From Haloterrigena turkmenica DSM 5511 (GTDB taxonomy: Archaea; Halobacteriota; Halobacteria; Halobacteriales; Natrialbaceae), in the NCBI RefSeq assembly GCF_000025325.1, contig NC_013743.1, positions 1,798,001 to 1,862,000 on the forward strand: a DNA stretch of 64,000 bases. Direction: 5' to 3'. Of the stretch, positions 17,797 to 27,687 are shown one piece after another. A program made the position numbers and the translations under genes. The notes below the pieces were generated by a model, which saw only the letters and a program-made list of their open reading frames with translations, was not told where the DNA came from and made no database searches. The stretch's first letter is position 1. Each line of letters opens with the position of its first letter.

Positions 17797-19824
17797 TTAG
17801 GCGAGCCACTCGTCCGGTTTCGTGTCGTAATCGACGTCGTCGGCGGCGAGGTGGTCGACCTCCTCCCAGGGGACGTCCTCGACGGTCACCTCGTCGCCGT
17901 CGTACCGGATCAGTTTCCCGCGCTCTTCGGGTTCGGGTTCGCGGTTCCGGCGCTTGGCGACCTCGATGTCGTGGTCGTCGACCTCCTTGACGATCGTCAG
18001 CAGGTTCACCGGCCGGCCCCAGAGCTCGAAGATCCGTTTCAGGGTCTCCCTGGCCTGACCGAGATCGAGCATGACGCCGTTGTACTGGTGGCCGAGCAGG
18101 AGTTCGTTGGCGTTGTTGTAGTTGCCGTCGTAGACCGCGATCGTCGGCTTCCCGAAGTTGGTGAACTGCAAGAGGAGTTTCTTCTTGACGTCCTCGGCGG
18201 CGTCGCTGGCGACGTGGAACTGGCCGGTCGCCTGCGAGTGCTCGTAGGTGAAGTAGTTGTTCTCCGTGATGAACTCCTGAGTGAGGAACTCATCGAGGAA
18301 GGTCACGTCGTTGTGGTTCTCGCGGATGTCGAACATGCGGTCCCAGCCCGCGCTGAAGTCGATGTCCGCGAGCGCCTCCTCGACGGTCTCGTAGCGGGCG
18401 TCGTCGAAGAGATAGCGGCCGATCTGCTCGAGATCGTTCTGACTGACCCGAGTCAGGAACCCGCGGTGCTGGCGCTTGACCAGCGAGTAGTGGCGCCGGG
18501 CCAGCCCCTCCCCGGTCAGGACCTTCCACGGATACTTCGCGACGTCGATCTCGCCCTCGCGGGCGGCCTCGAGGGCCTCGCGGTCGACGTACTCCTCGGG
18601 GACCTCCTCGAGCGCGTCGAGCGTCTCGGGCGTGATCGTGTCGATCGCTTCCGGCGGCTCGAGCCGTTCGAGCACCGCATCGAAGTCGACGACGTCCATT
18701 AGGTTCCGCCAGGAGATGCCCTCGACGCGCAGCAGGTGTTCGAGGACCTCGCGGCGGTTCGTCCGGTTCTCGACGTACTCCCAGAGCTCCATCCCGAGGC
18801 TGTAGGGGTTGAGCCCGCCCGAGGCGAGGACCTTGGCCATGTGATCGGCGTAGTTCATGAACTCGTCGTCGCCGGCGAAGGCCTCGTCGGTCATCATCGT
18901 CGACTCCCAGTAGGCCGCCCACCCCTCGTTCATCACCTTCGTCATCTTCTGAGCGGCGAAGTAGTAGGCCTCCGCGCGCATCATGTCGAGGACGTCGCGT
19001 TGCCACTCTTCCATCTCGACGGCGCGACCGGCCTCGCCGTCGTACTGCTTGCCGTGCTCGCGGACGAACGCGAGCACGTCCTTCTGGGGCTCTTCGGGGA
19101 AGCTGACGGACTCGTCCGCGTCCTCGAGTTTCTCGAGCCACTCCTCGTCGAAGACCTCGCCCTTCACCTCGTCGGAGAGGCCGAGTTCGTCGAGTTTCTC
19201 CGCGAGGTCGTCGTCCAAGTCGTCGACCGGCCCGTCGACGTCGAGGCGGCGCTCGAAGACGCGGTGCTGGTCGATGTTGTCCTCGAGCGAGAGGCAGTGG
19301 TCGATCCACTTCTCGACCTCGGCGCGGTCGATCTCGGGGTCGGCCATGTACTCGTCGATCGCCCGCGCGTGGCGCTCGAGCATAGCGGCGGCGTTGACCT
19401 GATCCTCGTCGGCGCGCCCGCGGGTGAACATGCCGAACCACTCGTTGTTCGCGAAGAAGTCGGAGTGGGCCTCGACGTGGGTGATGACCGCCTTCTGGTC
19501 GGCGATCGTGTTCGACTCCTGGAGGAACGCGTGGGCCGGATTGTCGTTGTTGACGATCTCGAAGGCCTTCCCGCCGCCGTACTGGCCTTGCTTTTGCTGC
19601 TTGTCGTACTGCATCCCCCACCGCCAGTGGGGGTATCGCGACTGAAAGCCCCCGTAGGCGATGAGTTCGTTCATCTCGTCGTAGTCGATGATCCAGTACT
19701 TCACCGGGTAGGGATCGAGGCCGAGCTTCCGGGCCAGGTTCCTGGCCTCCGAAACCGGTTCCTCGAGTTCGCCGGCGATCGCTTGCTTGCGGAATCGGTC
19801 CGCGTTGGAGTTTCGTTTACTCAT
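17797..19824 (-). CDS. spoVR: SpoVR family protein
   Basis: 675 residues from the ATG at 19824. It has the SpoVR N-terminal region (ARKLGLDPYPVKYWIIDYDEMNELIAYGGF, RYPHWRWGM) and the central FTRGRADEDQ, GWAAYWES and NPYSLGMELWEY segments. SpoVR proteins accompany PrkA kinase and a DUF444 protein in bacteria and archaea and are tied to stress or sporulation responses, but their biochemical activity is unknown. It is the last gene of the prkA1-prkA2-yeaH-spoVR cluster. The longer in-frame start at 19869 lacks family similarity. Confidence 0.9.
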   Translation of the reverse strand: MSKRNSNADRFRKQAIAGELEEPVSEARNLARKLGLDPYPVKYWIIDYDEMNELIAYGGFQSRYPHWRWGMQYDKQQKQGQYGGGKAFEIVNNDNPAHAFLQESNTIADQKAVITHVEAHSDFFANNEWFGMFTRGRADEDQVNAAAMLERHARAIDEYMADPEIDRAEVEKWIDHCLSLEDNIDQHRVFERRLDVDGPVDDLDDDLAEKLDELGLSDEVKGEVFDEEWLEKLEDADESVSFPEEPQKDVLAFVREHGKQYDGEAGRAVEMEEWQRDVLDMMRAEAYYFAAQKMTKVMNEGWAAYWESTMMTDEAFAGDDEFMNYADHMAKVLASGGLNPYSLGMELWEYVENRTNRREVLEHLLRVEGISWRNLMDVVDFDAVLERLEPPEAIDTITPETLDALEEVPEEYVDREALEAAREGEIDVAKYPWKVLTGEGLARRHYSLVKRQHRGFLTRVSQNDLEQIGRYLFDDARYETVEEALADIDFSAGWDRMFDIRENHNDVTFLDEFLTQEFITENNYFTYEHSQATGQFHVASDAAEDVKKKLLLQFTNFGKPTIAVYDGNYNNANELLLGHQYNGVMLDLGQARETLKRIFELWGRPVNLLTIVKEVDDHDIEVAKRRNREPEPEERGKLIRYDGDEVTVEDVPWEEVDHLAADDVDYDTKPDEWLA

Positions 19825-19917
19825 GAAAACCACCGCTTTTCGTGAGTTCGATGCGCGCTTTGCGTGCATCGGTCCTCGCGCTCGCGCGAGGACCAGAAGC
19901 GAACGGAGTTCACTTCG

Positions 19918-21243
19918 TTACTCATCTGCTTCGCCCTCCGTCGAGAGGATCTCGTAGATCGCGTCGGTCACGTCCTCTTTGCTGTTGACGTAGGCCACGG
20001 CCACGTCGTCGGCGTCGGTGCCGAAGTGGCGTTCGAGCTCCTCGGCGTGGGTGGCGTTGATCGCGTTGCCCGACGGCTGGGTCTCCACGTAGGCGTGGAG
20101 GTTCGCCGGGATCTTCTCCATCATCGGGATCACGCGCTCTTCGGTGTCGTTCGAGGAGTTCTCGGAGTCGCCCGCGGCGAACACGTAGCGGTTCCAGTCG
20201 CTCCAGGGGTACTCCTCTAACAGCTGATCGGCGAGTTCGTAGGCGCTCGAGATCTTCGTCCCGCCGCCGCTGCGGATGCCGAAGAAGTCGTCGCGTTCGA
20301 CCTCCCAGGCGTCGGCGTCGTGGGCGATGTAAACGAACTCGGCGTTGTCGTACTTGCCTTGGAGGTACCAGTCCAGCGGCGTGAAGGTCCGCTCGACGAG
20401 TTCCCGCTTCTTCTCGCGCATCGAGCCGGAGACGTCGCGGATGTTGACGACCACGACGTTCTTCTCCTTCTCCTCGATGATCTCCGGGTGGCGGTAGCGC
20501 TCGTCCTCGCGGCGGAAGGGGACCTGCTTGATCCCCTCCCGGCGGATCTTCTGCTGGACGGTCTCCCGCTCGACGTTCTCTTCGACCTCCTCGATGGAGT
20601 CCCACTTCCCGCGCTCGTCGGAAACGTCGCCGTAGGCCTCCTCGACCCAGGCCATCGAGACCGGGAGGTTCTCGCCGCGAGCCCACTCGAAGACCTCGCG
20701 AGGCTCGATCCCCTCGACCTTGCAGAGTTCGCGCAGGAACTCCTCGTCGAAGTCCATCGTGAGCTTCCGCTTGAGACCCTCCTTGAACATCCGCTCGAAG
20801 TCGAGCGTGCTGTCGGGGCCCGTCCGCGTCATGTCGGTGAAGGGACCTTCCTTCTCCTCGATGACCTTCTTCCCCTTCGGATCGAGGTCTAAGCCGAGTT
20901 CCTCGTCGAGTTCCTCGGCGAACTCCTCGGGGTCCATCTCGTAGTACTCGTGGTCGCCGCCCTCCTCGCCGGGTTCGCCGTCCTCGCCGTCGCCGTCGCC
21001 CGGTTGGGGCTGGGGCTGGCCGACCGGCTGGCCGGGCTGGGGCGTACCGTCCTCGCCCTGTCCGACGCCGCCCTTGTCCCGCTGATCGTACTCGAACTCG
21101 GGCAGCGAGACGATCTTCACCGGGATCTGGATGTCGCTGCGGCCGCCACCGCTCAGATCGCCGTACTGGATGAAGTCGGCCAGATCCTCGCGGCGCTGTT
21201 CGCCCACTTCGCGGAATCGCTCGAGGTCGTCTTTCAGTCCCAT
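19918..21243 (-). CDS. YeaH/DUF444 family protein with VWA-like domain
   Basis: 441 residues from [26 protein letters not shown] Gly/Pro/Gln-rich acidic linker lies at about 70-105. The C-terminal half has [11 protein letters not shown], a metal-ion-dependent adhesion site (DxSxS) of a VWA-like domain. The family is the usual partner of PrkA/YeaG. The start overlaps the end of prkA2 by 10 nt, and an in-frame upstream extension to 21513 only reads through prkA2, so I rejected it. Confidence 0.9.
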   Translation of the reverse strand: MGLKDDLERFREVGEQRREDLADFIQYGDLSGGGRSDIQIPVKIVSLPEFEYDQRDKGGVGQGEDGTPQPGQPVGQPQPQPGDGDGEDGEPGEEGGDHEYYEMDPEEFAEELDEELGLDLDPKGKKVIEEKEGPFTDMTRTGPDSTLDFERMFKEGLKRKLTMDFDEEFLRELCKVEGIEPREVFEWARGENLPVSMAWVEEAYGDVSDERGKWDSIEEVEENVERETVQQKIRREGIKQVPFRREDERYRHPEIIEEKEKNVVVVNIRDVSGSMREKKRELVERTFTPLDWYLQGKYDNAEFVYIAHDADAWEVERDDFFGIRSGGGTKISSAYELADQLLEEYPWSDWNRYVFAAGDSENSSNDTEERVIPMMEKIPANLHAYVETQPSGNAINATHAEELERHFGTDADDVAVAYVNSKEDVTDAIYEILSTEGEADE

Positions 21244-23522
21244 CTGTAGCTCACCTGTCCCATGACGTGTCGGCTGGTTAGCTCGGCCGAGGCCTCCGAG
21301 TAGTCGAAGAGGTCGACCATCGTCTCGATCGTTCGCTCCTTGACCGACGCCGTCTGCGTGCCGCTCGGCGGGTCGTCCCACTGGCGCGGATCGAAGTCCT
21401 CGAAGGTCCGCTGAACGTCTTCCCAGTCGTGGCTCTCGAGGACGGTCTTGATCACCGGGATCGCCGTCAGGTCGACGTCCTCGACCGAGAAGTCCTCGTT
21501 GCGGTGTTCCCACGCGTGGCGGTTCAGCGAGGTGATCACCTTCTCGCGGCGGAAGTTCCGGACGCTCTCGCGGGGGAGGTTCCCCTCGTACTCGCCCTCG
21601 GAGAACCGGCCGAGGTGTTCGATCTCGAACAGCTTCATCTTTAGCGGATCCGGCTCGACGCGCTCACCGCGGTCGTTGTACAGCGGCTCCTCGGTCTCCC
21701 AGGCGTAGACGTGCTCGACGTACTCGGCGACGGTCTCCTCGTCGACCCGCTTGTCGTGCATGATCGCCTCGATGACGTCCGATTCCTGCTGGTCGAACAG
21801 ATAGTTCTTCACGGGCACGATTCGGTTCTCGAACTCCGAGCGCTCGCCCGTCGAGAAGACGGGGGCGTCGGCCAGTCCCTCGGCCATCGCGTTCAGGACG
21901 TCCCGTGGCATGACGACGTTCTCGACCGGCAGGTCGGGGTGGTGGCGATCCCGCTCGGTCTGGAGCAGTTCGGCGAGGGTGTCCCGCGTGTAGGTCACCG
22001 GGATGCCGTGTTCGCCGTCGTGGGCCTCGCCGTCGAAGTCGAACTCGTCCTTCTCGCGGCGGGAGTCGCCCTCCTGGAGGTAGCCCTGGTCGTAGATCAG
22101 GGCCTTGTCGACGAGGTCCAGCCCGTTGGGGAGGTTCTCTTCGTCGAGGCGCGTGGCGACCGCGTACAGGCCGGCCGCCTCGATCGCGTGGGGCGCGAAC
22201 TCTCGCGTGTGCGTCTCGCCGTCCTGATCCCTGATCGTCACCGACACCGGTTCGCGGATGCGATCCTCGAGTTCGTCGTAGCTCTCGGCCTCCCAGACGG
22301 ACGTCTCGTTGGTCAGTTCGCGCCGGATGAGTTCACACTCCAGCGAGAGGTTCGTCAGGTAGCCGAACTGGTGTTTGTCCAGTCGGCGTTTGAGGGCTTT
22401 CAGGGGGTCCATGCCGTTGCGGTCGGAGTGCTGGTTGAGCTGGGCCTCGAGGTCGGGGTTCGAGATGATCAGCAGCTGCGAGTCGACGTCCATCCCGATC
22501 CCCTTGTCCAGTTTCACCGACTGCTCGTCGGGGACGTTCAGCAGCTTCTGTAGGAGGTCAGCGTGTTGGGCCGCGTCCTCGACGATCGTGAGGACGCCGT
22601 TGCCCTGCGAGAGCACGCCGTCGTAGCTGAATGCCTGCGGGTTCTTGCGCCCGCGCGAGTCCAGTTCCTGGAGCATGCCGTGCATCCAGGAGCCGACGAG
22701 CCGTTCCTTGGGTCGACCCTCGTCCTCCGAGTGGAGGACGCCGACGCCCTGACCGATGTCGACGACGTAGTTCTTCACGCGCAGGTGGTCGTCGTCCGTG
22801 ATCGCCGAGAACAGTTCCGCCTCGCCAGCCCGGCGGTAGCGCTCCTCCAAGAAGTCGTACGCCTCCCGGGAGAAGGGGTCGAGTTCCGCGTCGACCTGGA
22901 CGGGGACGTGGTCGTCGAGTTGGCTATTGAGGTCCTCGAGCAACCGCTCGCGGACGTCCTGGGGAAACACCGACAGTGGGTGGGTCTGGACGGGGCTCTC
23001 GTACCAGTGCTGGTCGTCCGTCGCGGTCGGGTCGCCGCTGCCGTAGCTCAGGCCGCGGTCGTCGGACTCGGCGGTCGTGACGTTCCACTCGACCGTGTAC
23101 CGGCGTCCCGCCGGCGTCTTCGAGTACTCGCGCAGCCCGTTGACCAGACAGCGCTTGAGTTCGGACTTGCCCGTCGCCGTGGGCCCCTCGAACCAGATGA
23201 TCTTCTCGTCTTTCGCCCGACCCGCCGCGATCGAGCGGAGGTCGTCGACGAACCCGTTTAGGACCTCAGTGTTACCGAGGATGGCGTGTTCGCCGTCGTT
23301 GTGCGGATCGTCGAAGAAGCGGTACCGCTCCTTCTCCTCGCCCTCCTCGACGACGGTCCGCGTGCCGGCGGCCTCGATCGCCTCGAGCAGGTACTTCGAG
23401 GCGTGGGAGGCGATCGTCGGGTTCTCGAAGATCCGATCGACGTAGGTCGCGAGGTCCATCGGCTCCTCGTAGGTCTCCTCTAAGGTCCGGTCGGCCTCGG
23501 TGACGTAGTCGTCGCCGGTCAT
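21234..23522 (-). CDS. PrkA family serine protein kinase, second paralogue
   Basis: 762 residues. An AAA-type P-loop is visible as [13 protein letters not shown], followed by the PrkA core with [12 protein letters not shown] and [19 protein letters not shown]. It is clearly related to the adjacent kinase but is longer and has diverged, with a different P-loop (GPTATGKS against GPVGSGKS). In E. coli and Bacillus, PrkA/YeaG acts in nitrogen-starvation and stationary-phase responses. Carrying two kinases in one operon is common in haloarchaea, which suggests a heteromeric or sequential role. Confidence 0.9.
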   Translation of the reverse strand: MTGDDYVTEADRTLEETYEEPMDLATYVDRIFENPTIASHASKYLLEAIEAAGTRTVVEEGEEKERYRFFDDPHNDGEHAILGNTEVLNGFVDDLRSIAAGRAKDEKIIWFEGPTATGKSELKRCLVNGLREYSKTPAGRRYTVEWNVTTAESDDRGLSYGSGDPTATDDQHWYESPVQTHPLSVFPQDVRERLLEDLNSQLDDHVPVQVDAELDPFSREAYDFLEERYRRAGEAELFSAITDDDHLRVKNYVVDIGQGVGVLHSEDEGRPKERLVGSWMHGMLQELDSRGRKNPQAFSYDGVLSQGNGVLTIVEDAAQHADLLQKLLNVPDEQSVKLDKGIGMDVDSQLLIISNPDLEAQLNQHSDRNGMDPLKALKRRLDKHQFGYLTNLSLECELIRRELTNETSVWEAESYDELEDRIREPVSVTIRDQDGETHTREFAPHAIEAAGLYAVATRLDEENLPNGLDLVDKALIYDQGYLQEGDSRREKDEFDFDGEAHDGEHGIPVTYTRDTLAELLQTERDRHHPDLPVENVVMPRDVLNAMAEGLADAPVFSTGERSEFENRIVPVKNYLFDQQESDVIEAIMHDKRVDEETVAEYVEHVYAWETEEPLYNDRGERVEPDPLKMKLFEIEHLGRFSEGEYEGNLPRESVRNFRREKVITSLNRHAWEHRNEDFSVEDVDLTAIPVIKTVLESHDWEDVQRTFEDFDPRQWDDPPSGTQTASVKERTIETMVDLFDYSEASAELTSRHVMGQVSYRWD

Positions 23523-23542
23523 GTTAGTCGACCCCGATCATG

Positions 23543-25615
23543 TTAATCGTCCATCTCCGCTTTGGCGACCTCCGCGCCGGCGAACTCGAGCACTTCCTTG
23601 GCACCCTCCTCGGAGTAGCCCTGCTCCATCAGGGCGTCGATCCACGCGGAGCGCTCGTCGTCGTCGAACTCGTTGGCGCTGACCAGCGCGGAGAAGTTGA
23701 TGTTGTGCTTCTTGTCCTCCCAGAGTTTGCGCTCTAACGCGCGGCGCAGGCGTTCGTTATCCTGCGGGTTGAACGCCTCGCCCTCGCGGGCCCGGCGAGA
23801 GACCCAGTTGGAGACCTCCTGGCGGAAGTCCTCCTTGCGGTCTTCGGGGATGTCGAGTTTCTCCTCGACGCTGCGGAGGAACGTCTCGTCGGGCTCCTGC
23901 TCGCGGCCCGTGAGGTCGTCCTCGATGGTGTCGTCGTCGATGTAGGCCATCACGTGGTCCATGTACTTCTCGCCCTGGCGCTGGATCTCGTCGATGTCGT
24001 AGGCCAGCGCGTGGCGGACGTCCTCGATGGCCCGCTCCTTGTACTCCTCGCGGACCGTCTCGAGGTAGCGGTAGTACTTCTCGAAGTTGTCCTCGGGGAT
24101 GGAGCCGTGGTGCTCTAAGTTCTCCTCGAAGAAGTTGAACACCGTCAGCGGCGAGAGGAACCCGCGCTGGCGGTGTTTCGAGTCCATGATGGCCTCGGCG
24201 ATCTCGTCACCGATGAACCGGGGCGAGACGCCGACCATCCCCTCGCCGATCTCGGCCTTCTGTTCGGCCTCTTCGCGGAGCTTCTTGACGTCGATGTCGT
24301 CGCCCTCGTCGATCTCGCCGTTGTAGGCCTTGGCCTTCGAGAGCAGATCGATCGTCTCGGTGTCGGGCTCCTCGATGCGCGTGAGGACGCCGAACAGCCC
24401 CGCCATCTCGAGCGTGTGTGGCTCGACGTTGATGTCGGGGACGTCGGCGTTGGAAAGCATCTTGTTGTAGATCTCGGCCTCGTCCTCGTAGGAGAGGACG
24501 TACGGGAAGTCGATCCGCTTGGTGCGGTCGTTGAAGGCCTCCATCTTCTCGTCGCCCTTCTTGTCCTTGTACTCGGGCATGTTCGTCCGGCCGACGATCA
24601 CCTGGTCGATGTCGATCCGCGGGTTGTTCTTTGGCTTGATCGTCTGCTCCTGGGTCGCGTGCAGGAAGTCGTAGAGGAACTCCCGCTGGAGTTTGAGCAG
24701 CTCCTCGCCGGAGAAGATGCCGCGGTTGGCGTTACAGAACGCCCCCGAGTAGTCGAACGCGCGCGGGTCGGACTCGCCGTAGATGGCGATCTTCGAGTAG
24801 TTGACGTCGCCGGTCAGCTCCGTCTCGTCCTGGTTCTTCTTGTCCTTGGGCTCGAAGGTCTCGAGTCCCTGGCGCTTGTTCTCGTCGGCGACGAAGCGGA
24901 CGATCTCGACGTGGTTCTCTAAGACCTGCTGGAGGTCGTCGTCGTAGTAGGCCAGCAGCTTGTCCATGTAGAACTCGCTTTCCGGATCCAGCGCCTGCTC
25001 GTTCTGGATCGTGTACGGCGCGTCCAAGTTCTCGTTGAGGTCGTCGATGACCCGCTGGCGCTGCTCTAAGGGCAGCAAGACGAGGGGATCCTGGTTCATC
25101 GGGGACCGGACGGTGTCGTCGGACGGATCCTGGTCCTGGATGACGTCACAGAGGTTGGTCCACCGGAACGTGTACATCCGGCCCTCCTCGCGGAGCGTGT
25201 AGTCCTCGAAGTACTTGCGGACCTGCTTGTCGAAGTGGGACTTCCCGGAGCCGACCGGTCCGAGCAGCAGCTTGATACGCCGCTCGGGGCCGAGTCGACG
25301 GGCGCCCGACTTGACCTTGTTCACGAACTCGTGGATCGACTGGTGGATCACCCGTCCGTAGAAGGTGTTCTCACCGTCGTTCAGCGGATCCTCGCTCGCG
25401 AGGAGGTACTCGACGACGCCCTCGGTCTCGTCGTAGGTCGTCCCGTAGTAGTCGAACATGTCCGCGACGCGCTGGTGGGCGTTGCGGGTGATCTTCGGGT
25501 CCTCGTAGCACTCCTCTAGGTACCAGTCGAAGGACTTGGTCTCCCGCAGGTCTGCGGGCATCGATTCCTTGTAATCCGTGCTGAGCGTCTCGAGTGTCTC
25601 GATGTCACCGGTCAT
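23543..25615 (-). CDS. prkA: PrkA family serine protein kinase, first paralogue
   Basis: 690 residues from MTGDIETLETLSTDYKESMP. P-loop LLLGPVGSGKSHFDK, the segment RIDIDQVIVGRTNMPEYKDKKGDEKMEAFNDRTKRIDFPYVLS and the C-terminal PrkA domain are complete. First gene of the operon, 20 nt before prkA2. An in-frame extension to 25744 exists, but it lacks family features. The nearest TATA-like runs are 330-390 nt upstream, so the transcript may carry a long leader. Confidence 0.92.
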   Translation of the reverse strand: MTGDIETLETLSTDYKESMPADLRETKSFDWYLEECYEDPKITRNAHQRVADMFDYYGTTYDETEGVVEYLLASEDPLNDGENTFYGRVIHQSIHEFVNKVKSGARRLGPERRIKLLLGPVGSGKSHFDKQVRKYFEDYTLREEGRMYTFRWTNLCDVIQDQDPSDDTVRSPMNQDPLVLLPLEQRQRVIDDLNENLDAPYTIQNEQALDPESEFYMDKLLAYYDDDLQQVLENHVEIVRFVADENKRQGLETFEPKDKKNQDETELTGDVNYSKIAIYGESDPRAFDYSGAFCNANRGIFSGEELLKLQREFLYDFLHATQEQTIKPKNNPRIDIDQVIVGRTNMPEYKDKKGDEKMEAFNDRTKRIDFPYVLSYEDEAEIYNKMLSNADVPDINVEPHTLEMAGLFGVLTRIEEPDTETIDLLSKAKAYNGEIDEGDDIDVKKLREEAEQKAEIGEGMVGVSPRFIGDEIAEAIMDSKHRQRGFLSPLTVFNFFEENLEHHGSIPEDNFEKYYRYLETVREEYKERAIEDVRHALAYDIDEIQRQGEKYMDHVMAYIDDDTIEDDLTGREQEPDETFLRSVEEKLDIPEDRKEDFRQEVSNWVSRRAREGEAFNPQDNERLRRALERKLWEDKKHNINFSALVSANEFDDDERSAWIDALMEQGYSEEGAKEVLEFAGAEVAKAEMDD

Positions 25616-26033
25616 GGTATCATTGCCAGTTACGGGTCCCCCGTCTGCAGCGTCCGTTGTCACACGGACCGTCAGTTGCGCGGACGTCGTTCGACCAGCC
25701 GTGGCGTCGTGGCCGAACCGTCGGAATCCGTCGAACCGCGTCACCCGACAGCGTGACGTCGCTACCGCCGTTGCGTCGCTCCGCGAGCGGGGCGCTCTCG
25801 GAACGGACCGAACGGCGGCGGGCGGCGATCTGTCGTGTCATGTGTGGTCGAGTACCACTCTCCGTTGCGCGACGAGCGCGTCGGGGACTCGGGCAACGGT
25901 GCGCCGGGGACGGACGCGGAGTGGATCGGTCCGGCGAACGGATACCGATAGTATTTAATGAGTGAGTAATCCAGCTACTTAGCCTTGGCCCCAAAAGATA
26001 TTTATCGGGACTTTATTGCAGGCAAATTCTACC

Positions 26034-26052
26034 AGTATCGTATTATGATACT
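26034..26052. promoter_or_regulatory. Inverted repeat AGTATC-N7-GATACT
   Basis: Two exact 6-nt arms separated by 7 nt in an AT-rich patch just upstream of the likely prkA promoter. The size and symmetry fit a dimeric regulator site. Confidence 0.35.
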
Positions 26053-26187
26053 CGATACCACACCTCATCTTCGAAGGTTAGCGGCATAAACCACTGCCCA
26101 GCAATGGCCAGTGACGCTCGCGCGCGCCGACCGCGCGGTTCGCGCGACACGATCTTGTCGCCGTATCTGCATGAAACCGGACCGATC

Positions 26188-26204
26188 GCCGCCGAATCGG
26201 CGGC
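26188..26204. promoter_or_regulatory. 17-bp inverted repeat upstream of the DUF5820 promoter
   Basis: GCCGCCGA and its complement TCGGCGGC flank a single A, ending 11 nt before the TATA-like box at 26215. It could be an activator or repressor site, or chance in GC-rich DNA. Confidence 0.35.
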
Positions 26205-26214
26205 CGACGACGAG

Positions 26215-26223
26215 GCTTTATGA
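26215..26223 (+). promoter_or_regulatory. TATA box of the DUF5820 gene
   Basis: GCTTTATGA centred about 26 nt before the ATG at 26245, the leaderless spacing. It supports this ATG over the one at 26224. Confidence 0.55.
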
Positions 26224-26244
26224 GTGCCGTCCGTAGCGTCGGCC

Positions 26245-26691
26245 ATGACCGATCCGGCTGTCGACGCCGATTCCGACGCGCTGTCGCCGCTTCCGGACGG
26301 CTGGGACGTCTGGAACCGGAGCGAGGACGGACGACTCGTGCTCGCCTACCGACCGGACGTCTTCGACGGCGACGCGTTCCCGGCGGCCTGTCTGCCCACG
26401 CTCTACCTGACACACGGGAAACGGACGCGTCGGCCCGGCACCAACCCCGCCAGCCGAGCCGATGACGACGACTGGTACGTCAACCTCTACCTCGAGCCCG
26501 ACGTCTCGGCGGACACCGAACGGTTCGCGACGCGGGAGGCGGCGCTCGAGCGAGCCGGCGAACTCGCGCGGGCGTTCGACGGCGGCGAGATCGACTACCG
26601 CGGGCTCTACCAGGTCCCGCGCGAGACGTACTTCGAGCGACTAGACGAATTGACGGGCGAGGACGAGGCCGACGCCGCGTCTGCCGAGTGA
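26245..26691 (+). CDS. DUF5820 family protein
   Basis: 148 residues starting MTDPAVDADSDALSPLPDGWDVWNRSEDGRLVLAYRPDVFDG. The sequence LPDGWxVWNxxxDGRxVLAYRPDVFDGDxFPAACLPTLYLTHG matches my memory of the haloarchaeal DUF5820 family, whose function is unknown. It is soluble, acidic and has no signal peptide. It stands alone, divergent from the prkA operon. Confidence 0.75.
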   Translation: MTDPAVDADSDALSPLPDGWDVWNRSEDGRLVLAYRPDVFDGDAFPAACLPTLYLTHGKRTRRPGTNPASRADDDDWYVNLYLEPDVSADTERFATREAALERAGELARAFDGGEIDYRGLYQVPRETYFERLDELTGEDEADAASAE

Positions 26692-26757
26692 TCGCGCGCG
26701 AGCCGGTCACTGATCGACCGCGGCAGACCGCCAGCGACCGATTACGGCGGGCCGAGG

Positions 26758-26807
26758 ATCCGTTCGGTATCGGACATCGACGACGACCGAATCCGTTCGG
26801 TATCGGA
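26758..26807. repeat. 17-bp direct repeat upstream of the UPF0179 gene
   Basis: ATCCGTTCGGTATCGGA occurs exactly twice, at 26758-26774 and 26791-26807, 33 bp apart (about three helical turns). The second copy ends about 18 nt before the TATA-like box of the next gene. It may be a tandem regulator site. Confidence 0.6.
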
Positions 26808-26824
26808 GCGGCTAACGCGTGAGT

Positions 26825-26830
26825 CTTAAC
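26825..26830 (+). promoter_or_regulatory. TATA box of the UPF0179 gene
   Basis: CTTAAC centred 28 nt before the ATG at 26855, the expected leaderless spacing; it argues against the upstream GTG at 26819. Confidence 0.5.
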
Positions 26831-26854
26831 CGCTACCGCCGACTACGTAGCGCT

Positions 26855-27301
26855 ATGTCGACCGTCACGCTCATCGGAACCCGGCTGGCCGAACCGGGAA
26901 CCGAGTTCGTCTACCACGGCGAGGCCGACGCCTGCGCCGGCTGTCCATACCGCAGTCAGTGTCTCAATCTCGAGTCCGGCACCAAGTACCGCATCACGTC
27001 CGTTCGGGAAAACGCCCAGACGCTCGAGTGTGCGATGCACGACGGCGGCGTTCGCGCCGTCGAGGTCGAACCCGCCGACGTGCGCGCGAACATCACCTCG
27101 AAGGGCGCCTTCGCCGGCAGCAAGACCAGCCTCCCCGGCCCCTGTCCCTACGTCGAGTGCCCCAGCCACGAGTACTGCGAACCCGACGGCGCCGAGTTCG
27201 ACGAGGAGTATCGCATCCGCGAGATTCTCGGTGAACCGCCACACGACGTCTGTCATCTGAATCGGGCACTCGAGTTGGTCGAACTGGATACCGACGACTG
27301 A
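26855..27301 (+). CDS. UPF0179 family protein
   Basis: 148 residues, starting MSTVTLIGTRLAEPGTEFVYHGEADACAGCPYRSQCLNLE. Conserved cysteines (CAGCPYRSQC and, later, CPYVECPSHEYC and CHLN) suggest a metal or Fe-S site. The family is archaeal and of unknown function. It is flanked by a 17-bp direct repeat upstream and a dispersed-repeat pair downstream. Confidence 0.82.
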   Translation: MSTVTLIGTRLAEPGTEFVYHGEADACAGCPYRSQCLNLESGTKYRITSVRENAQTLECAMHDGGVRAVEVEPADVRANITSKGAFAGSKTSLPGPCPYVECPSHEYCEPDGAEFDEEYRIREILGEPPHDVCHLNRALELVELDTDD

Positions 27302-27469
27302 CGACGACCGCATCGATCCGCTCGTCGCGTCCCGCGGGACGGCGTTCCGTCGCTCCTGAGGATCTTCTCTTCCGTTTCGATTCACCTTGCTCGATCACGG
27401 CCGAGTCAGCGTTCGAGCTCGGAGCCGTTTCGTTGCGCCCCGTCTCACTCGAGCCACAATGTATCATGC

Positions 27470-27608
27470 GGTGGCGCGCGCCGTGCTGCGCCGAACGGAG
27501 AGTGAGGCGCAGGTCGAAGCTGCGCGAGGGATGAGCGAGCCTGCGAGTGAGTGAATCGGCTGGGGAGGGAGTGGCAATTCCTTGTTGCCAGCAGCAGTAG
27601 TCTACTCG
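27470..27608 (+). repeat. Dispersed noncoding repeat, copy A
   Basis: It begins GGTGGCGCGCGCC and carries the core GCGAGGGATGAGCG (27524-27537), then GAATCGGCTGGGGAGG, and ends near GTTGCCAGCAGCAG. Three further copies in this window share the same blocks in the same order. No transposase or open frame. Copy A faces copy B tail to tail. Confidence 0.75.
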
Positions 27609-27687
27609 TTTTATCACGGTTGCCTCGAGTAGAGCGATCGGTTCTAGCAGTATTGAACGGCGGACTTGAAGCGATCGAACGTGAAGA

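Larger units (their letters stand above)
25616..26214. other. Long untranslated region between prkA and the DUF5820 gene
   Basis: The divergent gap holds no convincing gene. On the minus strand, AT-rich runs TTAAATACT (about 25951-25960) and ATAAATATC (about 25999-26007) are promoter candidates for prkA and would give a leader of about 300 nt or more. A hypothetical 67-residue frame at 26043-26246 on the minus strand is not supported. Two inverted repeats are listed separately. Confidence 0.4.

Noticed and set aside
19918-21513. Longer start for the YeaH/DUF444 gene
   Set aside because: The extra 90 residues come from reading prkA2 in another frame; the family N-terminus begins at 21243.
25616-25744. 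43-residue N-terminal extension of PrkA1
   Set aside because: It lacks similarity to the family start (MTGDIETLETLS) and has shadow-like composition; kept only as an alternative.
26043-26246. 67-residue minus-strand frame ending WFMPLTFEDEVWYRVS
   Set aside because: The C-terminal part looks somewhat protein-like, but the frame covers the promoter and start of the DUF5820 gene and two inverted repeats and has no promoter of its own.
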